Shown in pieces: positions 36,529-46,396 of a stretch of DNA of 64,000 nt. The first letter of the stretch is position 1, and each line of letters begins with the position of its first letter. Origin of the DNA: Candidatus Acididesulfobacter guangdongensis. Lineage in GTDB: Bacteria; SZUA-79; Acidulodesulfobacterales; Acidulodesulfobacteraceae. Made by a program: the position numbers and the translations under genes. The stretch is taken from assembly GCA_004195045.1 (NCBI GenBank), contig SGBC01000002.1, positions 372,001-436,000 of the forward strand, in the 5' to 3' direction. A model generated the notes under the pieces. The model was not told the DNA's origin. It did not search any database and saw only the letters and a program-made list of their open reading frames with translations.

Positions 36529-39264
36529 ATGAACGATAAATCATTGCAATCGAAATCAAATGCAGAAGTAAAGCCGCAGGAATCTGAAGTAAATTCTGCA
36601 AAAGACGGCGGCCCTCAAACATACGACAATTCTCAGTCTCAAATTATACATGGTACAATTAAGAGTATTATTTTTTATAATCAGACGAACGGTTTTATTA
36701 TTTTAAGACTTTTTTCTAAAGACAGAATGTTAATAGCTTCCGGCAATTTTTTTGATATGCCTGTTGTAGATTCAAAAATTAAACTTAAAGGCAGGTATAT
36801 TTATCATAAAAAATACGGCTATCAGTTTAATTTTGATGAATATGAATTATTTCTTGCCACTACAAAAACAGCCATAATAAACTATCTCTCTTCCAGTATA
36901 TTTAAAGGTATAGGCAAATTTTTAGCCGAAGAGATATATAACAAATTTAAAGAAGAAACTTTAAATATAATTGATAACGAACCTGAAAGAATCAGAGAAG
37001 TCAGGGGTATAGGCGATGTTAAAATAAATTTTGTAATTGAGGGAATAAAATCGAGCGCAGGACTTAGGCGAGCCATAATGTTTTTTAAACCTTACCAGTT
37101 CAGCGATTATCAGATTAAAGCTATTTATAATAAATTCAAAGAAAAATCAATTCAATTAGCGAAAGAAAATCCGTATATTTTTACGGAAATAAAGGGTATA
37201 GGTTTCAAAAAAGCGGATATCATGGCTAACAAATTAGGCATTTCTAAACATGACACCAATAGGATTAAAGAAGCCGTAAAATATCTGATAAACGAATTAT
37301 GCATTAATAACGGCAATACTTTTGTTTATTTTTCCGATATTAAAAATAATATTTCAGAAATGATAGATGATTTCGGAAATAACGATGAAACCGGCATAAA
37401 CGGAGATATTAATATAAATGCCGATGTCGATTCAAATGCTGATGCAGACGCGGAACAGGTTAATTTTAATTTTAAAGACCTTAAAAAATTTATTATTGAG
37501 CTCAGTACAGCAAAGCAAATAATAATAGACCCGCCGTTTTTATTCTCCGATTTTAATAACGAAAATTTCGATGTTTGTCAGACAGATTTTAATATGCGCA
37601 AAATATATCTCCCTGTTTACTATTATTCTGAATTAAGAATCGCAAAGGAACTGAAGAGACTTCTGCCGTATGATAAATATAATAATGAAAACAATAATAG
37701 CAGCGGCGGTGAAGGCTGCAATACCGCTCATAAAGATTCAGGCGCTTCAGCACATAATGCTGTTCATACAGATGCAGACACAGGCGAAGCAGCCCATAAT
37801 TTTTCCGAATTTCTTACTGAAGAGCAGAAAAATGCGGTTATGAACGCCCTAAAATATAAAATATCTATTATATCCGGCGGACCAGGGACAGGCAAATCTA
37901 CGATTATTAAAGAAATTTGTAAAATTCATAATAAAAAAAATATTGCATTGACATCTCTTTCCGGAAAAGCTGCTCAAAGACTGGAAGCTATAATTTTTGC
38001 AGCGGATGAAAAAAATAACGATAAACACAATGATTTTGATGCGGCGGAAGGCTCAACTTATAGTATTTCTACAATTCACAGATTGTTAAAAGCGACTATC
38101 AACAGAGAAACAAATGAGTCTTATTTCACTTATAATGAAAATAACAAACTTCCTTTTGATTTAGTAGTTATTGACGAAATGAGTATGGTAGACGCAGTTA
38201 TATTTTCGCAGCTGCTGAAAGCTTTGAAGGACGAGGCGAAATTAGTGCTGGTCGGAGATGTTAATCAGCTGCCGTCTGTTAACCCCGGGGATTTGCTCAG
38301 AGATTTAATAAATTTTAATGAAAGAATCATACCTTCCGTTTTTCTCACAAAAGTTTTCAGACAAAATGAGGGCGGTCTTATAAATCTTAATGCGCATAAT
38401 CTTCTTAATAATAAAAAATTTATTACATATAAAGCAAATAATTTAAATGAATTCAAACACGATGATATCAAAGATATCAAAGTTAAAATTAATGAAGACG
38501 TTAAAGTTCCTGACGGCAAAAAAGCAAAAAAACATAACGAATTTATGATTAAATATAAAAAAATATATGATGAAAAAGAAACCGGAAAAATGTATGTGCT
38601 CGAAGATTTTATTGATTTTATAAAAAAAGTCAAAAATAAAAGAATTGAAAAGCAGATGACAAATAAAGACGTTTACATTAATAATCACAATAATAATCAT
38701 AATCATCGTGTAGATTTTAATGATATTCAGGTGTTAACACCAATGCGCAAGGGCGATTTGGGTTATTTTAAATTAAATACAATACTCCAGGAAATCTTTA
38801 ATCCTATAGAGAATATTAACGGCAGCGAAGATACTTTTATATGCAATGGCGTTCAATTCAGGGTGAACGACAGGGTAATACAGATTAAAAATAATTACGA
38901 CCTTGATGTTTTTAACGGGGATACAGGTGTTATAATAAGTATCGATCATATAGGCAAAACAATGACCGTTAATTTTTCTAAGCCGGTCACATATGATTTT
39001 TTGGATGTTTATAGCAATTTATCGCTTGCCTATGCTCTGTCTATACATAAATCGCAGGGCAGTGAATTTGATAATGTAATTATAATATTTCATCAAACGC
39101 ATTATATGATGCTTAAAAAAAATCTTTTATATACCGCAATAACCAGAGGAAAAAAGAATGTAGTGATATTTGGCACGTTTAAAGCCTTTTCGATAGCAAT
39201 GCACTCAAAGATTGAAGAAAGAAATTCCGGTCTTAAAGATAGATTAAAAGAAATATTTCAGTAA
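36529..39264 (+). CDS. recD2: RecD2-like ATP-dependent helicase
   Basis: Superfamily 1B 5'-3' helicase acting without RecBC. Of 911 residues, the N-terminal part has an OB-like segment and helix-hairpin-helix-type motifs (FKGIGKFLAEEI, EVRGIGDVKINFVIEG, EIKGIGFKKADIMANKLG). Then come Walker A SIISGGPGTGKSTIIKEI, motif II DLVVIDEMSMVD, GDVNQLPSVNPGDLL, and the SH3/motif VI region LAYALSIHKSQGSEFDNVI and YTAITRGKKNV. Two low-complexity inserts, asparagine/aspartate-rich (about 285-312) and Gly/His/Ala-rich (about 388-425), and a lysine-rich one near 630-720, enlarge it beyond the usual 720-800 residues. The ribosome site is weak. Confidence 0.88.
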   Translation: MNDKSLQSKSNAEVKPQESEVNSAKDGGPQTYDNSQSQIIHGTIKSIIFYNQTNGFIILRLFSKDRMLIASGNFFDMPVVDSKIKLKGRYIYHKKYGYQFNFDEYELFLATTKTAIINYLSSSIFKGIGKFLAEEIYNKFKEETLNIIDNEPERIREVRGIGDVKINFVIEGIKSSAGLRRAIMFFKPYQFSDYQIKAIYNKFKEKSIQLAKENPYIFTEIKGIGFKKADIMANKLGISKHDTNRIKEAVKYLINELCINNGNTFVYFSDIKNNISEMIDDFGNNDETGINGDININADVDSNADADAEQVNFNFKDLKKFIIELSTAKQIIIDPPFLFSDFNNENFDVCQTDFNMRKIYLPVYYYSELRIAKELKRLLPYDKYNNENNNSSGGEGCNTAHKDSGASAHNAVHTDADTGEAAHNFSEFLTEEQKNAVMNALKYKISIISGGPGTGKSTIIKEICKIHNKKNIALTSLSGKAAQRLEAIIFAADEKNNDKHNDFDAAEGSTYSISTIHRLLKATINRETNESYFTYNENNKLPFDLVVIDEMSMVDAVIFSQLLKALKDEAKLVLVGDVNQLPSVNPGDLLRDLINFNERIIPSVFLTKVFRQNEGGLINLNAHNLLNNKKFITYKANNLNEFKHDDIKDIKVKINEDVKVPDGKKAKKHNEFMIKYKKIYDEKETGKMYVLEDFIDFIKKVKNKRIEKQMTNKDVYINNHNNNHNHRVDFNDIQVLTPMRKGDLGYFKLNTILQEIFNPIENINGSEDTFICNGVQFRVNDRVIQIKNNYDLDVFNGDTGVIISIDHIGKTMTVNFSKPVTYDFLDVYSNLSLAYALSIHKSQGSEFDNVIIIFHQTHYMMLKKNLLYTAITRGKKNVVIFGTFKAFSIAMHSKIEERNSGLKDRLKEIFQ

Positions 39265-39377
39265 ATCCGGCATTTCATATTGGATAGTCATATATATATA
39301 TGATATGTATTTTTAAAAAAAAATATCGCTGAGTTTCGTCTCAGATGCGCACTTAAAATAGAAGAAAGGAGTTATTT

Positions 39378-40853
39378 ATGTATTTCAGGAAAACAAAGAT
39401 TGTATGTACATTGGGTCCTGCAAGTTCGGATAAAAAAACAATTAAAAGACTTATAGAATCGGGAATGAATGTTGCAAGACTGAATTTTTCGCACGGCGAT
39501 GACGATACGTTTAAAAAACTTATAGGAATTATAAGACAATTATCCGATGATGTTGCAATTCTTGTAGATTTGCCGGGACCTAAAATTAGAACAAAAAAAC
39601 AATTGCAAGATAAAATCATTTTAAAAAAAAATGAAGACATTATATTGTCTAATATAAAAGAATTTTCCGATGAAAAAAATATTGCTATAGATTACAAATA
39701 TTTAACAAAAGATATTCAAAAAGGCAATCTTGTTTTTATCGATGATGGAAAAATAAAACTTAAGGTTACAGATGTATTATCCGAAAACGAACTGCTATGT
39801 AAAATAATTAAAGAAGGTGTTTTAAAAACTGAAAAGGGAGTGAATTTTCCAAATGTAAAGTTAAGCGTTCCTTCTGTTACCGGTAATGATTTTAAATCGC
39901 TGAAGTTTGGAGCGGAAAACGATGTCGATATGTTTGCGGTTTCATTTGTCAGAAAACCGGATGATATAGCCGAGGTTAAAGATTTCTTAGAAAAAAATTA
40001 TAGCGGGAAAAAATTTTTTATAATTTCAAAAATTGAAAAAGCAGAAGCGGTTGAAAATATTTATAAGATAGCAGAAATATCGGACGGAATTATGGTAGCG
40101 AGGGGCGACCTCGGTGTAGAAACTCCGATAGAAACTATCGCCCTAAAACAAAAGATGATAATAGCGGCAGCAAACAATTTGAAAAAACCTGTAATAACGG
40201 CAACGCAGATGCTTGAATCTATGGTTGCTAACGAGTCCCCGACAAGGGCAGAGGTTACAGATATTACAAATGCAATATTGGACGGCACCGATGCCGTAAT
40301 GCTTTCTGAAGAAACGGCGATTGGACAATATCCTGACTTAGCCGCCGCTTATATGGAAAAAATAATAGAAACTACGGAAGAAAGTTATTTTTTTAAAAAT
40401 TTACGTCATAACGCATACAAAACTGTATCTGAAACAGGCATAAACACGGCAGACAATATTATATCCATTGCATCGGCAAAAATGGCTGTTTCATCCTCAT
40501 TTATAATTGAAGATTCTTTTATTGCGGCAATTACAAGAACCGGCTATACTGCAAGTCTAATTTCATCATTGAGGCCCCTTGTTCCAATAGTCGCCGTGGT
40601 TCCTGATTTGGCTGTAAAAAGACGGCTGGCGCTTAATTCCGGAGTTTTTTCAATTGTAATGGAAGAGATAGCGGAAAAAAATGTTAAGATTGAAAATATC
40701 ATTAAATTTATCAAAGATAATTATAAAAAAATAAGAAATAAAAAATTTAAGTCTGATAATAACTCCGGATACGCAATTATTACCGGCGGGCTGCCCTTAG
40801 GAGAGCCGGGTTCCACTGATTTTGTAAGGATAATTGATTTACGGAAAGATTAA
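39378..40853 (+). CDS. pyk: Pyruvate kinase
   Basis: Converts phosphoenolpyruvate and ADP to pyruvate and ATP. The 491-residue protein starts RKTKIVCTLGPASSDKKTIK and has MNVARLNFSHG, VDLPGPKIRT, the metal-site segment GIMVARGDLGVE, and KPVITATQMLESM...PTRAEVTDITNAILDGTDAVMLSEETAIG. An AAAGGAG site lies 8 nt before the ATG. A small CTGAG/CTCAG hairpin (39329-39344) precedes it. It stands alone. Confidence 0.96.
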   Translation: MYFRKTKIVCTLGPASSDKKTIKRLIESGMNVARLNFSHGDDDTFKKLIGIIRQLSDDVAILVDLPGPKIRTKKQLQDKIILKKNEDIILSNIKEFSDEKNIAIDYKYLTKDIQKGNLVFIDDGKIKLKVTDVLSENELLCKIIKEGVLKTEKGVNFPNVKLSVPSVTGNDFKSLKFGAENDVDMFAVSFVRKPDDIAEVKDFLEKNYSGKKFFIISKIEKAEAVENIYKIAEISDGIMVARGDLGVETPIETIALKQKMIIAAANNLKKPVITATQMLESMVANESPTRAEVTDITNAILDGTDAVMLSEETAIGQYPDLAAAYMEKIIETTEESYFFKNLRHNAYKTVSETGINTADNIISIASAKMAVSSSFIIEDSFIAAITRTGYTASLISSLRPLVPIVAVVPDLAVKRRLALNSGVFSIVMEEIAEKNVKIENIIKFIKDNYKKIRNKKFKSDNNSGYAIITGGLPLGEPGSTDFVRIIDLRKD

Positions 40854-40855
40854 AC

Positions 40856-40919
40856 AAATCACAAAAAATAAATTTAAAATTTTTAAACTGCATTAATTTT
40901 AACTTATCTTTTGTGATTT
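40856..40919. terminator. Inverted repeat after pyruvate kinase
   Basis: AAATCACAAAA (40856-40866) mirrors TTTTGTGATTT (40909-40919) around a long A/T loop, immediately after the pyk stop. It may serve as a weak terminator for pyk; no T-tract closes it cleanly. Confidence 0.3.
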
Positions 40920-41070
40920 ATGTGTGATTTAGTTGTAATTTAAGCGTAATTTATGACTAAGTCAAGTTATACCAAGGCTTTTCTACGTTATTGTGCAATT
41001 GTAAATGCCATTGCCGTAAAGCCAAAAATATCAGAGCGATGAGCGGCATATCAAAAAAGATGCGCCATAG

Positions 41071-41355
41071 TTAAAATTTGTCATCGTCATCGTCGCTTTC
41101 ATCTTCATCTTCTTCTTCATCATCTTCTTCATCTTCTTCTTCGTCCTCTTCGTCTTCGCTTTCATCCTCTTCGGAATCTTCGGAAATTTCTTCTAAAAGC
41201 GAACATAAAAAATCATCATCGTCTTCTACGCAGTTAAGTTCTATCGTGTGATTATTTAATAATTCAATAATCTCTTCATACGAAAATTCGTCGTTTGATT
41301 CAATAAAATCGTTAATAACGTCTAATAAATTGCCAAGCGGCATGCTGTATTCCAT
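41071..41355 (-). CDS. Highly acidic small protein
   Basis: A 94-residue protein. The N-terminal 60 residues look globular (MEYSMPLGNLLDVINDFIES, EEIIELLNNHTIELN), and the last third is almost only Asp, Glu and Ser. CTGGAGGTGA 8 nt before the ATG is one of the best ribosome sites in the window, so it is likely expressed. No family recognised. The acidic tail might bind cations or basic partners (speculative). Confidence 0.7.
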   Translation of the reverse strand: MEYSMPLGNLLDVINDFIESNDEFSYEEIIELLNNHTIELNCVEDDDDFLCSLLEEISEDSEEDESEDEEDEEEDEEDDEEEDEDESDDDDDKF

Positions 41356-41539
41356 TAGTATTCACCTCCAGTTAAGTTTAATTTGCGGGACTGACTATTA
41401 TTTTAAAATCAATTTAAGAATTTTTATATTATATTGTAAGGTATGTGTTATAACGGCAATGAATATTATTAATTAAATGTAAAGAACGAAATATATAAAG
41501 ATATCTATGATGCAGTTTTTAAACTAAAATAGCGTTCAA

Positions 41540-41635
41540 TGGCGGAGAGAGAGGGATTCGAACCCTCGGTACATTCTTTGTAAACATACATTCGCTTAGC
41601 AGGCGAACGCCTTCGACCAGCTCGGCCATCTCTCC
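41540..41635 (-). tRNA. tRNA-Ser (GCU)
   Basis: A 96-nt class II tRNA including an encoded CCA. The acceptor stem pairs GGAGAGA (5') with TCTCTCC (3'), with discriminator G. The D arm has GCCGAGCTGGTCGAAGGC, the anticodon loop CTGCTAA gives GCU (reads AGC/AGU), a long variable arm follows, and the T arm has GGTTCGAATCC. Serine identity follows from anticodon, G discriminator and long variable arm. Confidence 0.96.
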
Positions 41636-41819
41636 GTATATAATAAAAAACAATTTATCTATAGTATCAAATATAAATTAAATTTGCAAATTAAGTTTTT
41701 TGATTTTGTTTGTTAAATTTTTAAATTAAACTTATTTATATTAATTCAATAAAGTTATATACAATTGCAATCTTTTCCAAAAAAAAATTATTATAAATAG
41801 GCATTATGCTAAATAAGTA

Positions 41820-43055
41820 TTATAAATAGATAATATTTTCATTATTATATTGTGTTTTTATAAATAATAATAAATAATCTCTTAAATGTCTTGTAATAAG
41901 AAAATTGTTTTTAACGTGTTCATGCCCGTTTAAGCCTAATTTATCGGCATACTCAGGGTTTTGAAGAAGCTGTTTTGCGTAAAGAGCAGTTCCTTCTATG
42001 GTCCTCGAAAGCAATCCTGAATATTTATGTGTTATTTGAAGAGGTATTCCGCCTACCGCCGAAGCAATTGTGGGCTTTTTCTTCCATAAGCTTTCTGAAA
42101 CGGTAAGCCCGAAACCCTCTTTTATTGATTTTTGCAGAATTACGGTTGACATTCTCTGAATTGCGTTAATTTCAATGTTGCTTGTAGGCGGCAGGTTTAA
42201 AATAAAAATATCCTTGTCGCCGTCAGCTTTTTCAAGAACCTCTTTGTACACTTCCATTCCTTCAGGATCGTCGTCGGCTGCGCCGCCTGCCAAGATAAGC
42301 TGGCAATCGGTGTACTTTTTGACCAATCTGTACACGTCAATCACACCAAGCGGGTCTTTTAATCTGTCAAACCTTGATACCTGAGTTATTATTTTTCTAT
42401 CCAGATCTATATTAAATCTGTTTGCCACTTCGGTGATCTGTTTTTCGTCAAGCTCCTTGTTCTTGTCGGATAAAGGGTCAATTGAAGGAGAAATGAGCAT
42501 CTGAGGAATTTTTAATTTTTTTGAAAATAAAGGAGAAGAAAATACAGAGGCATCATAGAGTTCTATATATTTTTTTAAAAAGTTGAAAGTATTTACATTA
42601 GCTGAACTGATATCTATATGACATCGCCATATAAATTTTTTTTCTTTAAAACCTGCCCGTTTTTTTGCCGCTATAAGTCCGATAGGCTGAGGATCGTGTA
42701 TGAATATTATATCCCCGTTTAAATTCATATCGGCTAAATTGTCATTTGTAACTTTGTCAAAATATTCAAATTCTTCTTTTGTTATAACAGCGTCTGAAAC
42801 TCCATGGAGAGAATTATGAATTTTTTTTGTAATTTCGAAAAATTTTTCCCCTCCTTTAATAAAATCCCATTCAGCCTTCACATTTACTTCTCTTAAGAGA
42901 GGTATCATTCTGCTTAATATTTCTGCAACGCCTCCGCCGACTGCAGTTGAATTAATATTTTGTATTACTTTTCCTTCTAAATGAGATGCAATTTCTTGAA
43001 GTTCGTCTATCGTTTCTTTGCCTACAATCTCGGCGTAGTCGTTTATTGAATTCAT
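41820..43055 (-). CDS. treT: Trehalose synthase TreT-like GT4 glycosyltransferase
   Basis: A 411-residue GT-B glycosyltransferase (family GT4). The N-terminal GKVIQNINSTAVGGGVAEILSRMIPLLREVNVKAEWDFIKGGEKFF is characteristic of TreT, which joins nucleotide-diphosphate glucose and glucose into trehalose. The C-terminal lobe has VSRFDRLKDPLGVIDVY, QLILAGGAADDDPEG and EGFGLTVSESLWKKKPTIASAVGGIPLQI. Trehalose would serve as a compatible solute, fitting with the potassium uptake genes elsewhere in the window (inference). It is followed on the transcript side by nothing coding; upstream is the DUF5752 gene 51 bp away. Confidence 0.85.
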   Translation of the reverse strand: MNSINDYAEIVGKETIDELQEIASHLEGKVIQNINSTAVGGGVAEILSRMIPLLREVNVKAEWDFIKGGEKFFEITKKIHNSLHGVSDAVITKEEFEYFDKVTNDNLADMNLNGDIIFIHDPQPIGLIAAKKRAGFKEKKFIWRCHIDISSANVNTFNFLKKYIELYDASVFSSPLFSKKLKIPQMLISPSIDPLSDKNKELDEKQITEVANRFNIDLDRKIITQVSRFDRLKDPLGVIDVYRLVKKYTDCQLILAGGAADDDPEGMEVYKEVLEKADGDKDIFILNLPPTSNIEINAIQRMSTVILQKSIKEGFGLTVSESLWKKKPTIASAVGGIPLQITHKYSGLLSRTIEGTALYAKQLLQNPEYADKLGLNGHEHVKNNFLITRHLRDYLLLFIKTQYNNENIIYL

Positions 43056-43106
43056 AATAAATCACTAAATTATAGGATGATAAAATTAAAAATCTTGCTG
43101 TTGGTA

Positions 43107-43763
43107 TTATTGATATTGTTTTACTAATTTTATTATTGCATTTTTAAGTTCGTTCATTGTATGGGTGTAAGGGTCAAGGTTATTAATTTTATCGGCAAGT
43201 TCCGTTAATTTAAATTCACTGGCAATCCACATTGAAAAATCATTTTTTCTTTCTTTCAATCTGAAAGAAGATTCAAAGAAATGATAATATAGACAATAGA
43301 TAGATAAGCCCTGCAGAATATTTACGAAATCATCGAGAGAATAAGCGTATTTTTTTGTATCCATTACGTATGTTACCGATTTGATAAAATTAAATCTGGA
43401 AGACATTTCAACCTGTCGTGTTCTCTTATTTTTAGCAATGAAGTTTTCGATAATTTCAATAAGTTTTTGTTTAAACTCTCCCATTGAATTAAAACCAAAC
43501 ATATCAATGCCTGCCAGCTGTTCACCCAGTAAATTTTCACCAAGCACATTGGCAACCCAGTAGGCAAAATCATTAGGTGCTGCCGGCGCGGTATTGTGAA
43601 ATTGAAGCAAGAAATGGTGTGTGTGATAATATAATATCGCATCGTCGGACATTCTAATGCCTTTAAGGAAGTCGTTCAGATTTAGAGCGAATAAACCTGT
43701 CAATTGGGGAAGACTGAGTTTAATGAAAAATCTGAACGGGTATTTTGCCTGAACATTGCTCAT
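43107..43763 (-). CDS. DUF5752-family protein
   Basis: A 218-residue soluble helical protein starting PFRFFIKLSLPQLTGLFALNLNDFLKGIRMSDDAILYYHTHHFLLQFH, which I recognise as the DUF5752 pattern, commonly next to trehalose synthase genes. Conserved histidine-rich YYHTHHFL and the YWVANVLGE segment stand out. Role unknown; the pairing with treT suggests a part in trehalose metabolism or its control. It and treT form a minus-strand operon. Confidence 0.75.
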   Translation of the reverse strand: MSNVQAKYPFRFFIKLSLPQLTGLFALNLNDFLKGIRMSDDAILYYHTHHFLLQFHNTAPAAPNDFAYWVANVLGENLLGEQLAGIDMFGFNSMGEFKQKLIEIIENFIAKNKRTRQVEMSSRFNFIKSVTYVMDTKKYAYSLDDFVNILQGLSIYCLYYHFFESSFRLKERKNDFSMWIASEFKLTELADKINNLDPYTHTMNELKNAIIKLVKQYQ

Positions 43764-43829
43764 AGCTTTACGTTTTAAAAAAATGATATATGTTAACGGT
43801 AATATCAGTTATATTAAAATTTAAAAAAA

Positions 43830-44225
43830 TTATCTGGCCGGCTCCGCAATATATTTTTTTAGAAATTTTCTTGCCCATACGAGTTTTGGATTATATGACA
43901 GCGCTTTTTTGAGCGAAACAATGCCAAGGGATGGAAAACCTAACCGGTGAAGGGCAATCCCCATTTCTCCCCATGCTTTAGCAAAATGCGGTTTTAAAAG
44001 TATAGCCTTTTGAAAGTGCTGTATTGCCGTATAATTATATCCGCCTTTCAATGCGCCCATACCCTTTTTAAATTGGAAAACAGGGCTTTTTACATTCATT
44101 TTAAGAGCGTAGGCATTTGACTGCATAAATATATTAAAAACGCCGATTGAAAATATTATTAAACAAGAAATAATAATAATATTTTTTAATCTTTCAGATA
44201 TTAAATTCATGATTAAATTCTCCAT
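43830..44225 (-). CDS. Small TPR protein, membrane-anchored or secreted
   Basis: A 131-residue protein with a hydrophobic N-terminal segment (about residues 15-33, signal or anchor) and two tetratricopeptide-type units: GGYNYTAIQHFQKAILLKPHFAKAWGEMGIALHRLG and FPSLGIVSLKKALSYNPKLVWARKFLKK. TPRs mediate protein contact, so it is probably a periplasmic scaffold. It is divergent from the DUF59 gene. No partner is identified. Confidence 0.7.
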   Translation of the reverse strand: MENLIMNLISERLKNIIIISCLIIFSIGVFNIFMQSNAYALKMNVKSPVFQFKKGMGALKGGYNYTAIQHFQKAILLKPHFAKAWGEMGIALHRLGFPSLGIVSLKKALSYNPKLVWARKFLKKYIAEPAR

Positions 44226-44397
44226 TTTAATATTTAATGTTTATTTTATTCAATTTTATTTAGATATTTTAATGTTTATTTTAATATTATTTATGGTTAA
44301 TGTAGTTACATAGAAGAAACAGACTGTAGTACCGCTTTATTATTTATACTATCTAAAATTATCGCAGATGTCAAGCAGGCAAAAAATAAAAAAAATT

Positions 44398-44411
44398 GTG
44401 ATAATAATCAA
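44398..44411. promoter_or_regulatory. CRP/FNR-type palindrome
   Basis: GTGAT-AATA-ATCAA, a 5-4-5 palindrome close to the FNR/DNR consensus TTGAT-N4-ATCAA. It lies about 185 bp before the DUF59 gene and about 170 bp from the divergent TPR gene. A second such box is at 47660-47673. No -35/-10 pair is convincing. The rest of 44226-44596 is A/T-rich with partial TTTAATGTTTATTTTA duplications and nothing else recognised. Confidence 0.45.
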
Positions 44412-44596
44412 TTTATTTTTATTTTTATTGTTATAATATATGTATAAATATGAGAGTGTATGGTATAGAAAACACTGATGTTTAGCAGTTTCAGTTATAA
44501 ACATGGCTGTAAACAATTATCAAATATTCTTTAAATATCTTTGCAAATATCATTAAAAAAAAATTAAAAAAATTAAAAAATAACAGCGGTGTGATT

Positions 44597-44902
44597 ATGC
44601 TTACAAAAGAAAGTGTTTTAAAAAACTTGAAAAGCATTGTAGATCCTGAGCTAGAAATAAATATTGTTGACCTCGGGTTGATATATGATATAAAAATTGA
44701 CGAACAAAATAAGAAAATAGTTCTTGATATGACTTTAACGTCAAGAGGATGTCCGTTGGGTAATGTTTTGAAATTTGAAACAGAGGAATCTTTAAAAAAA
44801 ATTGAAGGCGTAAAAGATGCAGAAGTCAATATTGTATGGGAACCGGAATGGAATTATTCTTTGCTAAAACCTGATGTCCTTAAAAAGCTTCAAAATAGAT
44901 AA
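44597..44902 (+). CDS. DUF59/MIP18-type iron-sulfur assembly protein
   Basis: A 101-residue cytosolic protein of the SufT/PaaD/MIP18 group. It has IVDPELEINIVDLGLIYDIKI and TSRGCPLGNVL, where the conserved cysteine sits in the loop typical of the family, and VNIVWEPEW. Such proteins help assemble or insert iron-sulfur clusters. GTG 44591 is an alternative start, but ATG 44597 gives the usual beginning. Ribosome site weak. The next gene's frame is open from inside its 3' end. Confidence 0.88.
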   Translation: MLTKESVLKNLKSIVDPELEINIVDLGLIYDIKIDEQNKKIVLDMTLTSRGCPLGNVLKFETEESLKKIEGVKDAEVNIVWEPEWNYSLLKPDVLKKLQNR

Positions 44903-44942
44903 TAGTGATAAATTATACTATATATATTTGGGGGAACAAATT

Positions 44943-46214
44943 GTGAATGGAGATAGTTCTGTCAACATTGCTTTAAAGCATATTAAAACGGCATCTATAT
45001 TTTTAATACTGTTTTTTTGCTATATGATGATTGATTCAAACAGTTTTTTGACCTATTTTTTTATGAATACAAAAATTATTGCCCTGACCCATATTTTCAC
45101 GCTGGGCTTCCTTCTTATGGTAATAATGGGTGCTTCGTATATGCTGATTCCTGTGGCGCTCGGCGTAAAGATAGCTTTTGATAAAATAGTTTATTACGTT
45201 TATTACGGCTATACATCATCTCTTATAATTTTTATTGCGGGAATGCATTATTTTGATGCCGAGTTTATAGCGTCCGGAGGCGTGCTTTTATTTATAGCCG
45301 TCTTTATTTACGATTTAAATATTATGATAAGTTTGAAGAAAATAAAAAAATGGGATTACACCGGTTTCGGCATTCTGTTTGCTTATATATATCTTTTTAT
45401 CGGACTTTCCGCAGGCGCGTACATGGCTGTTTCTTTTTATTATAATAACATAATAGGCAAATATATTTTTAATTTGTTAACGAACCATATTTATATTATG
45501 TCCGGCGGTTTTATCGTTATGCTGTTTATTGCAATATCTTACCGCCTGCTGCCTATGTTTTATATGACAAAAAAGCCCGGACATTTTATCTGGATAACAG
45601 ATTTTGTATTATTAAATTCAGGAATAATTCTGATAATAATATCGTCAATAGTAAACGGTTTTTATTATTCAATCGGACAGAATCTTTTTTATATAGGTGA
45701 TTTTTTATTATCGGCGGGAATAATCTTATTTTCTTTTGAATTTTACAGACTAATGAACGGCAGGATTAAGAAAAAATTAGATATTACAATTTTTTATCTG
45801 TATGCCGGTATTGTTTTTTTACTTTCTGCGGTTTTTATCGGAAATATGATATTATTTTTACCGGCAAGAGCAATAGCCGAAAATCAGGGCATTTATTATG
45901 CGTTTGGATTTATCGGGCTATTTGGTTATGCAGGTATGGTAATAATAGGTTTTTTGCATAAAATATTTCCATTCCTCATAAGTCTGAAAAAATTTGAAAA
46001 GATTAAACATGGAGCTTATAAAGGTTTAATAGGCAATATGCAGAAAAAATATCTTCAATATTTTGATGCGGTATTATTTATAGCGGCTGTTCCGGTTATG
46101 TCTTTTGCTTTACTTATTGCAGATATAAGTTTAATAAGGATTTTATCCGGAACGCTGGCAGCAGCTTCGTTAATATTTTTCATGAATTTAGTAATCATGG
46201 AAAAAAATGCCTGA
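44943..46214 (+). CDS. Multispan heme-copper-oxidase-like/NnrS-like protein
   Basis: A roughly 423-residue protein with about 12 membrane spans and regularly placed histidines in spans (LTHIFTLGF, LTNHIYIMSGGF, HKIFPFL), the layout of heme-copper oxidase subunit I-like or NnrS-like proteins found in nitric-oxide-related clusters. GTG 44943 is preferred because GGGGGA (44930-44935) lies 7 nt upstream; an ATG at 44874 would overlap the DUF59 gene by 29 nt and lacks a good site. Enzymatic activity is not claimed. It shares its neighbourhood with hemerythrin and DUF2249 genes. Confidence 0.7.
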   Translation: MNGDSSVNIALKHIKTASIFLILFFCYMMIDSNSFLTYFFMNTKIIALTHIFTLGFLLMVIMGASYMLIPVALGVKIAFDKIVYYVYYGYTSSLIIFIAGMHYFDAEFIASGGVLLFIAVFIYDLNIMISLKKIKKWDYTGFGILFAYIYLFIGLSAGAYMAVSFYYNNIIGKYIFNLLTNHIYIMSGGFIVMLFIAISYRLLPMFYMTKKPGHFIWITDFVLLNSGIILIIISSIVNGFYYSIGQNLFYIGDFLLSAGIILFSFEFYRLMNGRIKKKLDITIFYLYAGIVFLLSAVFIGNMILFLPARAIAENQGIYYAFGFIGLFGYAGMVIIGFLHKIFPFLISLKKFEKIKHGAYKGLIGNMQKKYLQYFDAVLFIAAVPVMSFALLIADISLIRILSGTLAAASLIFFMNLVIMEKNA

Positions 46215-46396
46215 AAAATGTCTTGAAAAGTTTGGTTAAAACTTACAATAATAATATTTAGTCTTATAATCTTTATAATCTCTTTTGACCGTTATAAATG
46301 GTTTTCGTAAATCGCAAGTTATTTCAAAAGTTATTTTAGTTTTAAAGAATTATATTGTTAAAAAGCCGATCAATTTGCTCTTAACTTTAAAAATTT

